From Cloeon dipterum (Eukaryota > Arthropoda > Insecta > Ephemeroptera > Baetidae): 64,000 nt of DNA. The notes under the pieces were generated by a model. The model was not told the DNA's origin and did not search any database. It was given only the letters and a program-made list of their open reading frames with translations. Location of the stretch: NCBI RefSeq assembly GCF_949628265.1, contig NC_088789.1, positions 27,707,883-27,771,882 of the forward strand, in the 5' to 3' direction. Every line of letters begins with the position of its first letter. The first letter of the stretch is position 1. The translations under genes and the position numbers were made by a program. Positions 47,804 through 60,559 of this stretch are shown here, one piece after another.

Positions 47804-49690
47804 TTTTAGAATTTCATATTAAATATATTAAACAAGATATTTTAACTGGCCACTTAACTTCAACCCGTCCATTCAACTAAAATACATAAATGAATTAGTT
47901 TCAGCTAATTGGTTAGTAGGATAATAAATAAATAAATAAACACGTGTTTGAAGACCATATTGGAATTAAAACAGACTTCATCGTTGCTGCTCACAAGTAA
48001 AGCCTAATTCCGTGAATAGAACAATATATTAATTAATTCAATGGAAAAATCGAAAAAATCTGGCTTTTGTTAAAACATTTTCTGGTATATTCTATTGTTG
48101 GCGGTTGTTGTTTTTTTTCCATGAAATAGGATTAGAGAGAAATACATATTATATCAAACTAAAAAATTGCTTCAACTGCTTATTTTTATTTTTTTTCTTA
48201 ATTATTGTGACAGTTTGTAAAAATTGTTTATGCACTTAAAACCTCAGGTATAATATTAATGTTCACGAACTCGTGAATCGTATCAGATTAATTTAAATTT
48301 AGATATAACCTTGTCCTTGAATTTAATAGTACGGTTGCATGTCAACCGAGCTTAAAAAATGTTGCCTTTATTTGTCCAACTTTTGACGGTTTTCTCACTC
48401 CTTCAAAGTCACGTCCTCGCCAAAAATTTACATATTAACTCCATGATAAGAATAACAAGCTCATTAAATTTAAAAGTTTGAGTTCGAAATAGAAGACTGC
48501 TCTTTTGATTGGTGATATAACACTCTTGGTTAAATTGCTTCGCGCCGTCAATTTGGTGGAAATATCAGTGCAGTGTGCCGTACGTGAAATAACAAAAGGA
48601 CACGCCATTTCACTGTCAACTCCGACATATCCTCAGCTGCATTTTTACAGCTCTCAGCGAGGAACGCCTAATCCAATTATAATGAGATCTTTATACTGCT
48701 AGCTGATGGCATACTGGTATTATATCATTTTACGATATATTATGCAGGTCCGTCGGGCGCGCCTGGCGTAGCCGATGCATGGCAAATGAGTGCCGACTTC
48801 ACGTTATAAAGCATTGTCTGTTGTGCAATGCGGATTATACATACATAAACGGGGACGAGCGAGAGCAAAATGCAGTGTAGTTGCTCATTTTGATTTAATT
48901 TATCTTGGCTATGGAGGTCTATGCAAAACTCTTTAAGGATATGCATATAAGCTTTAGTTTGTGGAGTAAAAAAATGTGTTGAAACTAATTTAATCACTAC
49001 TGAACCGTCTCCACAATCTGCGCAGACAAGATCCGGAGAACACCACTTTAATCTGCATTTTAAAATCGGAGGAAACTTTTTAATATGTCGGAGTTTGCGA
49101 GTTATTGCAGCCTCCAGGGAATCAATAGTTTTTAATTTTTAGACGAGAAAAATAGCTCATTAATGTCTTGAAATAATTTCTCCTAAAATTTCAGGGTTGC
49201 TTTATCTTTCCACACAGTAAATTTTCAATCATTTACATCTATTAAACTTCAAGATAATTGTTAAAAATATCAGGTAATATTATATTAAATAATTCGTGCA
49301 GTTTTTGCTCTGCAAATAAAGTTTTTATAAGTAAACAAAAAGAACTATATACGAATTATGCGACATTTTTTCCAGTTTTCCGTCCAGAGATTCACCTGGG
49401 CTGCTGCAGAGGCAACCCTCGTTTGCTGATTAGTCTGAATAGAAAAATACACAGGCTTGCAGCTGCATGCAAATGCGCAAATTACGCTCCTTTGTGCTCG
49501 GGTCGCCACTTTTCCATATCGCCCGATGGCTATGCAACGGGGTCGCACGTTTGCATTGCGCAGGCTGTCTACGTGTAAGGCGCTTTATTGCTGATGGTGA
49601 GAAAGTGCGTCATTCACTTTCCATAGAACGTTGGTCGGGTGGCTCGGGGTTGGACCCAAACTGCGCCGCCCTTCCGTGAATCGTGTCGTG
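47804..49690. other. Spacer, no gene seen
   Basis: AT-rich, with no supported gene, repeat family or RNA. From about 49470 composition becomes GC-richer toward the candidate promoter. Confidence 0.4.
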
Positions 49691-49694
49691 TCGC

Positions 49695-49724
49695 TATATA
49701 TACAACGGCCAACAACTCTGAGCA
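49695..49724 (+). promoter_or_regulatory. Candidate TATA/initiator promoter
   Basis: CTATATATACA (TATA from 49695) and GCATTC (A at 49724) at 30-bp spacing, in a GC-richer stretch. No convincing coding exon follows, so a non-coding leader exon, a long non-coding RNA or chance are all open. Confidence 0.3.
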
Positions 49725-49810
49725 TTCATCGCACCGAGTCGGCAGCAAACTCTGAGGCTTTAACGTTCTCTCGCGCATTCCTCGAAAGCTTTTTACTGCG
49801 ACTTTATATA

Positions 49811-49841
49811 AACACACACACACATACACACACACACACCA
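49811..49841. repeat. (CA)n microsatellite
   Basis: About 15 CA units with one interruption. Confidence 0.9.
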
Positions 49842-50699
49842 CGTCCCTTCTTGTGGAACGTTTCGCAATCGCTTTAAATGAAGCGTGCAAAGTTTGTACC
49901 GAGACTGTTAATCCCGACTGATTTCTTGCTCCTCTGCTGCGCCTAATTGTGAACGTTACATATATATATTTCAACTTACTTAGCCTTGGGATAGTCGACT
50001 TTTATAATAATGAAGTGAGGAGGAGAGGTGTACAAGAACACGCAGCAATGTCCTGGCACAATATATAAGTCTCGGCGGCGGCGGCTGTGTGTGTGTATTG
50101 GATGCGCGGCGCGCGTTTCTCTCCAAGCTGAGTGTTTCATTTCTCAGGCCGCAGGCCTCGAGAAGAGCTACTGCGCTTAAATTGCTGCTTTATGCCTTGC
50201 TTGTAATTAAACGTGCATAAATTAGCAGCAGGTTCTAGTATAATTAGGCCAGTTGAAATATAGGGCTCTACTTTACTTTGATTAAAGAGACACATTGAGT
50301 GGCGAGACGAGAAATTCTAGTTCGTCCAACTTCTCCTTTTTGGAAATTCACGCTAACACTTCTAAAAGCGAGATGGAAAATAATGTTTTTCAATTTGAAT
50401 TATTATCATTCATTTATTACGAAATAAATTAAATAAATACTGTGCCTATTAGTTCTTATCCAGCATGAAATCGGAAGAAATAACAGTTTTTGTGACGCGC
50501 AGCAGGCTTTAATGCGCATCTGCTGCTAATTGGAGGCAGCTGAGATCTTTATAACGCAATACCACATTCGAATTTATTTTATTTCCTAACATTCTAAGCA
50601 TTATTTCGTGAAGGAAAAATACGTTTTCTTAAAACCCAAGCAAAAATCACAAAAATAAAAATAGCATCCCTGCCGCATGATTTTGTGATTACAAAGCCA
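49842..50699. other. Spacer, no gene seen
   Basis: Includes a GC-rich patch at 50070-50180 with (GGC) and (GT) runs. No coding support. Confidence 0.4.
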
Positions 50700-51235
50700 C
50701 GTCTCGCAGGACGGTTTTGGCTGTGTCAAGATAACCAGACGGAACTAACACGATCGATTATCAGTCTTAACTTAGAAAAAATGTAAAAATTTTCATTTTT
50801 GCGATTTTTACAGGTTTCACGGGACACTTTGGGTGAATTTTGAGAGTACATAAATTAATTTAAAGATTTAATGTGTGCGTTGAACTCCTCTAGTCAAGCC
50901 CGATCGAATAAACATGAAATTTGAGGTTTCCGGTCAAGGTCACCAAGGCTCATTTTCATTAATTTCCGGATGTTTTTTTTGGATTTTAAAAATCCGAAAA
51001 GTCAGAAACGCCCATTAAAAGTGGTATCATGGTAAGTGCAAACTCGTGTACAAATACCAAGTGTGCATTCAGAATCGTTGCCGAGAAATTCACTTTTAAA
51101 TTTCGTAAAAAAAAACAAATGTTTCAATTTTGTAAATGGTGTGAGCTCCAAATAATCTCGGGTTCTAAGGGTCAGAAATGCTACAACTGCACTCCGTTTT
51201 TGTCAACAGGTCTAAAAAAATGTGAAAAACTGTTT
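50700..51235 (+). mobile_element. Repeat family B copy 6
   Basis: It begins CGCAGGACGGTTTTGGC-TGTGTCAAGATAA and shares TCAAGCCCGATCGAA and GGTCACCAAGGCTCAT with the 53-kb copy. The core, AATCTCGGGTTCTAAGGG, is at about 51154. The copy is interrupted or ended on the right by hairpin H. Confidence 0.65.
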
Positions 51236-51254
51236 TGATTGAAAATATTAATAA

Positions 51255-51686
51255 TTCACCAGTTGCATAAACCCTAAGTGTTCGAAGCCGCCAACAGATG
51301 GCGCCACCGTAGACTTTCGATTTTAAGGCACTTCCGCTGCGATTTCAGACTCAATCTAGCTACTGTGCATTCTTCAATTAATTTGCTATTTTTTGACGTG
51401 CTGAAAACCAAAATCGGTTCAGCCAATCGCCGTAAAATCGTGAAAATCTATTTTTTGAAATAAAAAAATATTTTCCAACGTTTCTACGGCGAATGGCTGA
51501 ACTGATTTTGGTTTTCAGCACGTCAAAAATTAGCAAATTAATTAAAAACACCATATTAGCTAGATTGAGTCTGTAATCGCAGCGGAAATGCCTTAAAACC
51601 GTTTAAAACAAAATTTTTAAGAAAGTCTGTGGTTGCACTATCTGTTGGGCGGCTTCAATAACAAAGGGTTTATGCAACTGGTCAAA
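51255..51686. mobile_element. Hairpin element H, ~430 bp
   Basis: Long inverted repeat. The left arm starts CACCAGTTGCATAAACCC and holds GACGTGCTGAAAACCAAAAT. The right arm holds ATTTTGGTTTTCAGCACGTC and ends GGGTTTATGCAACTGG. Both arms are ~190 bp around a short AT-rich spacer near 51440-51480. Non-coding. Confidence 0.78.
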
Positions 51687-51689
51687 TGG

Positions 51690-52230
51690 ACTAAAAAATT
51701 CTACCAAAAAAATAAAAATATGAATTAATTTCTTCCTTTTTCTAATTAGCCAATTTAGATGGCTTTTGTCTGTTTTTCGTATGGTTCATTTAGCTTAAAA
51801 TTGCATGAATCGTGCTCATTAAACTGGCCCAAAAAATCGGAAATCTAAATTCCACTCATTTAAGGTTTATTTATAATTAAAACTAAGTGTACTTTGTTTA
51901 AAAAATATATGTACGCTCTTTTTTGTTGAATTAAATCAACAAAAAAATCTTGTTTCTGTAGCAAGAATAGCAGGGTTTGCAATTTTGTCAGTTTTTTTTT
52001 TATATTAATAATAGATTTTGTAGATCAGATAAGTCCAAGGCAGAAATTTTTCGCCTGACTTAACGACTGGTTGTTCAATGTCATTTCAGTTTTGCATTCA
52101 AACCCAATCAAAACAATTAATCACAAGAAGAAGAAGTGCTTGTTTTTCGGAACGCGTGAGAAACAAAATAGAAACACTAGCAAAAGTGTACTGGGAAAAT
52201 AATAAAAAGACACACAGTCACACACACGTG
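51690..52230. other. Spacer, no gene seen
   Basis: AT-rich sequence with no supported feature. Confidence 0.4.
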
Positions 52231-52239
52231 AGATAGGCA

Positions 52240-52965
52240 GGCCCGCAAGGCCTACTCGCGGAGCTGGCGCTGCAAGTGAGACGGAGTAGAACAGCTGGCT
52301 AGGTTCTGGGACGGCGCACGCCTAGATCCTGGCCGCACAGATGGTGCGCAGTCGCCGAGTGCGCAGTCAACAACACAGCCAATGCGAGCGAGCGAGGCCA
52401 ATGCAAAATAAATCGAAGCAAGGCAGGTTACTGCGTGTTACACAGTCAGTCGAAGCGCAGCTTTGTTTTGGTCACGAAGCACCGTCTCCGCGGGGCCCTG
52501 GACGCTTGTCAGCGCTGCCGGACGCTCGGACAACCCTTCCGGCACGAGCGAGGTGAGTTTGCCGAGCCGTTCGACGCGTTGTTCGCGGCCGACGACGCGA
52601 TTTCGGCGCTCGTCTCGGCCGCGGGCCTGCCTGCCATCTTGTCTAATTAGACGAGCGCGCTTTCGGCGCCTCGGACACACGTCCCACGCACTTGTCCACC
52701 CTCGGACCACCCTGGCAGACCTTACTGCTAGCACGGGCGATCGGCCAGCCTGTTGGCAACGGCCGCAGGACGTGTTTGTTTTTGTTGTGGTTCGGCCTGC
52801 CGCTGATGCTTTCTGGGTCATTCACCCGACCGACCAGGCTGCGAACTTTAGGAGGACGCACCTGCATCCTCCTACCCGTCCGCCCAGAGGGCACCTTGTC
52901 AGTCGCCTGCCGAAATTTCCCCTGCGTTTCAACCCTCGCCAGGGTTGTTAATTCGTTTGATTGGA
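52240..52965 (+). promoter_or_regulatory. GC-rich island with a candidate non-coding first exon
   Basis: About 0.7 kb of GC- and CpG-rich DNA in AT-rich surroundings. It contains an initiator-like GTCAGTC (A at 52448) and, 104 bp on, a consensus donor GCGAG|GTGAGT (exon edge 52552). Overlapping open frames on both strands are what such composition gives by chance. It may be the first exon of a gene extending right beyond the window. Confidence 0.3.
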
Positions 52966-53600
52966 AATCACGGGTCGCAGGTGTCAAGATAATCTTTTCA
53001 CCCTTAGATTAAAATCATTGGTGCAATAATTTCAAAGTTGAAGTATGTCTTGTGTTGAACTCGTCTCGTCAAGCCCGATCGAAGGAACGCCGAATTTGAA
53101 CTCGTACGTCAAGGTTAAAGGTCACCAAGGCTCATATTCGAACATTTCCGGGTGTTTTATTTGGTTTTTAAAAACCCGAAAAATCCGAAACGCCCCTGAA
53201 AAGTTGTCTCAGGGTACGTGTGAACTTGTGTGACAAATTCATGGTAATTTTTAGCTTCGTTTTCGGAAAATTCAATTTTAAACGTAAAAAACACGAATTT
53301 TTCGAATTTTTGTAAATGTTGTGAGCGCTAAATCTCGGGTTCTAAGCGTCAGAAATGCAAAAACTGCACACCCTTCGACTTGGATGGACTCCCCCTGGCG
53401 AGCTAAATGGTTTTTGGGGTGTCCACGCATCAAAAATAATTTCATCCCCCGAGTAGAAATGTTAGTATTTCCAACCGTTACGATTTGATGTTCATTTATT
53501 GCTGGAATTCGGTTAAAGGGATGATTTTTCCTCTTTCAAGCTGAGCAGGTGGTTTAGACGTAGAATTTTACAACCGTATTGACACCCTACCGTGTTTGAC
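52966..53600 (+). mobile_element. Repeat family B copy 7
   Basis: The left end reads ATCACGGGTCGCAGGTGTCAA. The complement of the right end reads CACGGTAGGGTGTCAATA, again imperfect inverted ends. The core GAGCGCTAAATCTCGGGTTC is at about 53321. Good candidate for a near-complete member. Confidence 0.6.
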
Positions 53601-55038
53601 TTTGTTATCTTTTACTAAGCCCAGCTGCCTGCTGTGTGTGCCTCTTTTTTTACTTGTGCTTCGAGTTCACGTCGTGTCATTTTTTACATCGCTTCAACTA
53701 ATAAACGTTTATTCAATTTAGAACAAGGAAGGAAATGACCCCAAAATCGTCTGTTAAGTTCTCATCTACAAAATGGCTATTATTCTTTAATCTGATTATA
53801 ATGAAGATAAAGGTCAGTGATCTTTTAGAGATAAAAAAACACTTTTAAGATCAGTGCTGTTTGGTGATTTATTATTTTTTGTACAGTGAATATTGTTCTC
53901 TTTATGCAATTTGAATTTATTAATAGATTACGTTTGGCTCGAGGTGAGCAAAATTTGGCCGGCTCTTTAGTCAAGTGCGTTTGAAGGTGAATTCGTGTCG
54001 GTTTCAATTGTATCCAGCGCAAAAGATTTCAAAATTAGACGGTGATGGATGGTGACATCACATTAGCTCGGCGATAAGAGGAAGAGGCGCTTCTTATGTG
54101 CCATTAATTCGTCACCGCAGTTTGAAAGTCAGGCACACGCGTGCATGTAAGACAGATAAATTTGACATTGTTAGAGGCCGTCTGCCGCGAAGCGCCGTGA
54201 TCTCTAAAAGACTAACCGGAATTTAAATTGAAACAAATGTGTCAATGCAAAAATCCGGAAAATACTTGTTACCAATCCATAAGAATTTAGATAAAGCCGA
54301 AATTGACCTAAATTGTCTCCTTACTGTAAAACCACGATTATTTTCACAATTTGGGGAATGTTTCCTCGGAATTCGCACACCGTTGAATAAATCACGACGA
54401 GAGGGATCGAAATCAAGCGAAAATATCAATAAATATTTCGAGAAATTAGCCGAAATCTGATAAACTGTTGCTAAACATCACAAAGTTGGCCTGCAAAATG
54501 CTGAAATACCATTTTGCGGCTTTTCTTGTGTGAGGAATTTAGTTGCGTTGCTTGCAACATAATCCCGCAAGGTGTGCACCCCATTTGTTTACATCTCGAG
54601 CGGTGAACGTGGCAGCGATCGCAAATCCTGATAATATAGTGCGTAGTTTTGTCGAATACCTATAAACTAAATCAATAGAAGTGCAAGCAAGCACGCACAC
54701 ACACTCACACACAAACGGTAGCGCGGAAACGCGAATCGGCGCAGCCAAGTCCCTGGCCACGCGGAGAGTGGGAGGGTTAAAAAACGTGACGACGGGGTGC
54801 TGTGGGGTTGCACGGGGGCTGCAGAGCGCGCGCCAACAGCGAGCTATTCGCGGAACGGATAGGGAAAGCCAGAGATGTGCGCCCGCAGCACAATTCATGG
54901 AAATCGAGATCAACGCCTGCCTCCCTTTCTGAATCGCACATCGACCCAGTGCATCGACTATCGGTTTCGTTTGGCAGGGTGGGACGTCTATTTCAAAGAG
55001 CAGTAGCTTTACTGGCCAACAATTGGGATAATTTTGCA
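53601..55038. other. Spacer, no gene seen
   Basis: Contains a weak reverse family-A-like stretch (54225-54440) and a GC-richer patch at 54690-54930 flanked by a short (CA)-rich tract. No gene supported. Confidence 0.4.
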
Positions 55039-55462
55039 CAAAGTGGAATGATACTGGACAACAGTTAAAAATTATTTGAATTGTTGGATGCCATAAGCAA
55101 TTGATCGATAAAAAAATTTGTTCAACAATAAAAAAGGACCTTCCCACAGAAAAAATTCAAATTTTGCCAATTTTCTCCAAAATTTAGTGCTTGAACATAT
55201 TTTCTTGGCATATTCCGATTCCTCTCGTCGAGATCTGTCCAACGGTGTATTCCACTTATTGGGGAAACTCTTGGTTTTGAAATTAAATCGGATTTCAAGT
55301 AAGGAGACAGCCCTTACCATTTGAAAAGCACGCTAACTTTACAGCCAATTTTCCCAAAAAATTACAGTGCTTCTTAGGTCAATTAAGGCTTTAACTGAAT
55401 CCTAAGGAACGAGTTTATGCATTGGCAACAATTATTTCCAGGCTTTTGCAGTATCATTCCTT
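55039..55462 (+). mobile_element. Repeat family A copy 7
   Basis: From AAAGTGGAATGATACTGG to CAGTATCATTCC, with all internal landmarks in order. Confidence 0.8.
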
Positions 55463-57035
55463 CAGGACGGAGGAACAGTTCAATTTAGATTTTGTCAAAT
55501 ATCTCGAAAAATTAATGATCGTTTTGCTTGATTTCGACCCGTCTTATCGCCATCTATCCTATGGTACTCGAATTTCAAGGAAAATTTCCCTGATTTGCAA
55601 AATAAATCGTGATTAGCGTAAAAAATTAATTTTTTAGCATTTTCCTTCTATTTAGATAGCATTTTAATCAAAAGGTACAAAAATTTCCCTTAACGCATTA
55701 CTAAAATATTTTGTATAAAAAAACTTGAAAGTGTTAAATTTCAAAACGTCGATGTTGCCACGCCGCTGGCTTGCGTCTGCATCTGCACGATGCAGCAAGA
55801 GTGCAGGGAGCGGATTGCATCTATTCTTCTGGCCTGCTGTGCTGCTGCTGCTGCTGCTCTGTCAGATTGAATTTTTAATAGCAGCCAGCGCGCGTCTCTG
55901 GTCTCTGGCTCGAGAGCGAGTGGCCCACTTCTTTGTCTCTGTGCGCCGCGAGCGAGACCGTTAGCTGAATTATTATTGTTATTGCCATTTCTGGTGTCGT
56001 TATCGTCGCCGCGCGAACCGAGAGGCCGACGGACGGACGGACGGACTGGGACTATCTGATAAACGCGGCGATACGGGGGCGGATGCTGCAAAGTGCGCAG
56101 TTGGCTCCAGGTGCTGCCGTGCTGTGCTGCGAACCTTTGTACACGATAACTATTAAAGAATGAGCGTGCGTGCGCGACAATTGCCGGTGGAGCAGTTGGC
56201 TTTAACACCTGCTGCCGAATCGGAAGATTTACCGGAAATTCAGCGTCAGAAAATTTCTCAGAGGATTAATTAGCCTTCTGGCATTGGGCTCGTTTTGCAA
56301 CGCAGAGTGAACGGAAAGTTTCGTGTTTCAGCTGCTCCCGAGTTTCAAATGAAGCAAAACTCGTGCCCGGCCTCTCTTGGATTATTGTGAAATTTTTATG
56401 AGAAATATACTGTCTTCCTCGAGTGAAAATTTCAAATCTCTCTTTTTTACGAGCAGTTAAATTTGAAGTGGAGCTTTACTGGCTAATTAACAATTAAGAA
56501 TATTTTGCGTTGTTGACTATAGCATGTTGTTTTTTAATTTAAAAGTCAGGACCGAGAAAAGCAGTTAAATTTAAGATTTTCCAAAATTCACCGATTTTTT
56601 CCGCTTGATTTCGATTCTTCTCGACGCGATCTATCCAATGGTGTGCGAATTGTAAGGAAAAATATTCTTAATTGTGAAATAAACCGTGATTTTGCAGTAG
56701 GGAGACAATGCTTGATTAGCATGCAAACCTTTGAGCCGATTTTCTCAAAATTTTAAATAGTATTTCAAGTAAACTTTACTTTTAAGAAGACAATGTTGCA
56801 TGCCATTGTTGTGTGAAACCTGAGCGAGGAACTATTTCCAGATACGAAGCTCTTAATTATCTTTCCCTTGAGTACTCACGCAACTTGAGAGAGTTTACAC
56901 TTTTGGTGCCGTTACAAAGTCATTGACCGCCTTGGAAATATTTTGTCAACAGTAATTGTCATTATAAATTAGAGAGGAAATTTCATTAGTTTTCTTCACA
57001 AACATTGCAGAAGCTTTCAAGAAATCGTATTTTCG
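55463..57035. other. Spacer with GC-richer patch, no gene seen
   Basis: Includes a short (CTG)n run at about 55840-55858 and (GACG)n at about 56028-56045 within a GC-richer patch (55740-56210), and a distant family-A-like stretch at 56560-56760. Confidence 0.4.
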
Positions 57036-57048
57036 CCCCCCCCCCCCC
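57036..57048. repeat. Poly(C) run of 13
   Basis: Thirteen consecutive C on the plus strand. It is prone to sequencing or assembly length error. Confidence 0.85.
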
Positions 57049-58489
57049 TCTAATAGTATTTCAATTTAGTGATAAAATAAAGTAACCGTCAAAATCTTCC
57101 GCAACTCACAAGGAAACCCTTTTCCCAACCAAAATTATAAGTACTTTTTTTCATTCAAACTCTTGTGGGGTCGAGGAGCCGTGACAGAAATGCGTCTTTT
57201 CTCTTTGTAGTAATTCGTGACGAGGCAATCAATGTAAAATATTCGGGCGCCCAAAGGGGAGCGTGGAGGGAGAGTCTCAGGTTATTCAACCACCCTTCAC
57301 GGAGGGGAGCGCTCACACACACACCCGCGACGGCTCTCTCGCTCTTCTCCTGCTGGTGGCGGACCGGTCAAGTCGGACCACCTTTAGCTCTCCTCCTTGC
57401 TCATCCCTTGGGTAGCCTCTCTCTCAGCGCATCTGACAAGCGCATCATAAACCGCCATAGGTATGGATTTCAAACCACCCCGACCCTGCTTTCCTTTATC
57501 GACTGGCTAAATACGCGGTCAAACCCTTTCCGTATAGTTATGGCTAAGTAAGAGAATTAAGCTCAGGACTCGTGAGGAATCGGCGCTGCTGACATTAATT
57601 CTCGTGGTTTGAAGTAGTAAAGTTAAGACTGCAATATCACAAACAATAAATAATGTGAACAAGAAAATGTCAATTTTGGACATTTGCAATTATTATGGAT
57701 ACAATCAGTTAATTTTTACCCCGTACGTAGTGCGGATCTTAACAAGTTTCTAGAATATTTTCGCATGGAAACTCTTCCTAGTCAGAGAGAGAATTTTGTT
57801 TCGACTGCTGTTGTGCGAGGTTAGAAGTGCAGAGGGGGAGAAGATGCAGCGAAGGGTGCGTTTCACCTTTGCACTGCCACCTGGCGATACAGATTTAATA
57901 CAAATTTAATTGAATTGATGAAGTTTTATATTAATTATCATCATCAGCTTTATTTTTCCTAAAAATCCTCAAAAGCGGCTAATGGCTCATGAATTACGAA
58001 TGAATTTTTTGCCGGTACTGCGCTGTTAGTTGTGAGTCGAGCTTCAAAAACGGGCGCGCACACACAAGCCACACTTGGCTCCCAGCGTCATGCGTGCGAG
58101 TGTGTTTGTTTTCGCTTGTAATTGCACGTGAGGATCCAAAAATAATTGGCGGCCAAAAGTGGGTAAACAAAGCCGCGGGCGCGCGGTTGAGTGCTCATTG
58201 GAAGATATCAACCGCGTACTTGTATATTTTGGTTTGCGCGCGCCCCGAATTAGACTAGCCTCCTTTATGAATGTGCTCCAGCCCGAAGCCGCGAAGCAGA
58301 CGCACTTTTGCCATCAAACGCCGCAATTATTTTTCGCACCACCGGCTCCACCAGACGGGCGCTGCGCATTAGCGCTGAAAAAAAATCGTGCGACGTGATT
58401 GGAACTTGAGCAGGCTCTAAATCTTAGTCTGCTGCGAGTGCTAGGTCGAAAACCTTTTCCTATTCGGAAAGCGGATCAAATTTTCAATT
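57049..58489. other. Spacer with GC-richer patches, no gene seen
   Basis: Patches at 57230-57470 and 58010-58400 are GC-richer. The open frames there (for example 57165-57551) show no recognisable domain or splice context. Confidence 0.35.
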
Positions 58490-58825
58490 TTTTGCACATG
58501 CTGAAAAATTTCCAAGAAAAGTATAAATGACCGAAACAAAGCTTGATTTTATGAAAACAAACTAAGAAAAAATTAATATAAGCCGTTGAATTTCTGCATT
58601 CAATTTTCCCAGAGCAGAAATTGATCAAAAGTAACAAAAATCGTATCGATCGTTTGATTCGTCTCGAAGAGAAGATTGCAAATATGTCAAGTAACTTTTT
58701 ATTTTTAAATCCGACCTCTTGGCAAGAAGTTATGGCAATTGGAAATTAGTTTAAGCTGTGACTATTGGAAAATTGTCATCTTTCATTAAACATAATCGAT
58801 TTGTAGCGAAAAACACCATACTTTC
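58490..58825 (+). repeat. Repeat family D copy 2
   Basis: Same phrase order as 19690-20005 and the same orientation. Between ATTTTCCCAGAGCA and AAATATGTCAAG it carries extra sequence. Confidence 0.5.
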
Positions 58826-60559
58826 GGATTATTAGGGGCGTTCCCCTTGTTAGTTTCACATAAATTTAACCGTGCGGCAAAAAAGACATTTAATTTCTGG
58901 TTCATACTGCAGAAAGCCGCGTCTGGCAGGAGGTGTTTAGTTTCCAGAGCAGAGTCCTAAAAAAGCTCTTTCGCTGCCACCGCACAAATCCTGCCTGTAC
59001 TTTAGTTCAACCACCGCACAGTTTTTGTTCTGCTGCCTGGCTAATTATTCACTCTAAGGCTGCAGACGACGAGATTTATCGTGTGCAGCCGGAGCAGAAA
59101 ACTGGATTATGCCGCGAAATTGAGCTGCAGAATATAAAGAGAGAACAGTCTGTCTTTTCATTTACGTAATGCGTCTCGCGAGCGCTTTTGATTCAATTTC
59201 GGAAATGAAATCAGTCTGCTTTTTAGCCTTTCTTCGCATGCTGGGAACGAGTTTAAATCATCGCGTCTTTAGAAATGTAATTGCTTTTAGAACGGAGTTT
59301 TGAACCGTAAAATAAATAAATAAATAAATTAAGAGCGGAAAATGAGGTGGTCTGACTTTTCATTCAAATGTCTTTTGAAATTTTATGAACCTAATGCAAG
59401 GTTAAATTATTTTAACCTACACAGTTGTCAACCAGATAAATTTGAAAATTACCTGCCTGATCAAAAAGCATATTTCAACATCTCGGCCTGAAAAGTGTGC
59501 TCATTGCATTCAATTTAAGTTTTCAGACGTCCTCAGTACACGTGTTGTGGCTCTCTGAATTAATAATTAAATTAGCTCCGTTATTCAGATCACTCACACG
59601 TGCGAGCGAGATGCGTGATTCACCTCGCAGTTCAAGTAAATAAAAAACCGTGCCTCGGACAGTCGGTAAATCCCCATGACACGCAGCTGTGTATGCGCGA
59701 AAATTCCGTGTGCGCCCGCTCGTCATAATAACTGTTGGCGAATAGCGACGAGAGAAAAAAGATGCTGTTGCCTGCCTGCCTGCCTGGCTGCCGGTGGCGC
59801 GGGTGCACGTGCAGCGGCGCGGTGTGCTCGACGAAAATGATGATGATGGCGATAATAAGCAGCCGTCGTTCGCAGTACAGTCTTCTGATGGGTCGCCGTG
59901 CAAGGTTCAAAAAGTTATCCGCGATACGGACAAGAAAATGAATATTTCTTGCTCATCGTGCTAATGAAAATACACCCACTTGAAAAAATGATATTTCAAA
60001 TTTGTCTTCTTGTGCTGACGAAAACACTGCGCACAAATCTGCTCGCGGCGGCTTCCGCTGTTGCCTACAGCCGCGGCAAAATATTAATTTTCCGCTGAGT
60101 GGCGGGTCGGCCAGCTGGCGCGAAATTCGCAGACAATCGCGCGTGGCTGATAACAGGCTCGAAACAATGAGCAGCGCACGCCAAGCCAAAGCAAAATGAA
60201 AAAAATCGCAGATAAGAGAGGCAAGAGAAATTGGGCAAAGCAGCCGAGCACGCGAGGAGGCGGACCAACGAAGAGGAAGCGAAGAAAAAGAAGATATTCA
60301 GACACAAACAAAGGCGCGGGCTGTGTCTTGTCTTATCAGCAGCTGGCGGAGTGTATGCGGCCGTGGTGCTGCCGGCCTGGCCGCCTCTCTTCGGGCACTT
60401 GGCTAAAATAAATGCATTTTATTTATCGGGGCACAGCCACCACGGCTAAAGTGTTTTTAAAAACTAAGTGACGAAATGTCACGGCAGGAGGCAAAATTGG
60501 CATGGGGCCGAGCGAACTGGAAGAAATTGTCGCCTCAAAATAAAAGTAAATATTATTCT
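58826..60559. other. Spacer with GC-richer patches, no gene seen
   Basis: Includes an (AAAT)n run at about 59311-59330 and a CTGCCTGC-type tandem tract near 59768-59788. No gene supported. Confidence 0.4.

Noticed and set aside
49811-49841. Repeat array that might be CRISPR-like
   Set aside because: It is a simple CA microsatellite. No spaced direct repeats with unique spacers occur anywhere in the window, and the DNA is eukaryotic.
50062-50069. TATATAAG as a promoter
   Set aside because: The initiator position falls in a GGC/GT tract with no A-containing initiator, so there is no support beyond the TATA word.
52470-52474. GGTCA as a downstream promoter element for the 52448 start
   Set aside because: It is at +23, not +28, and that element requires exact spacing.
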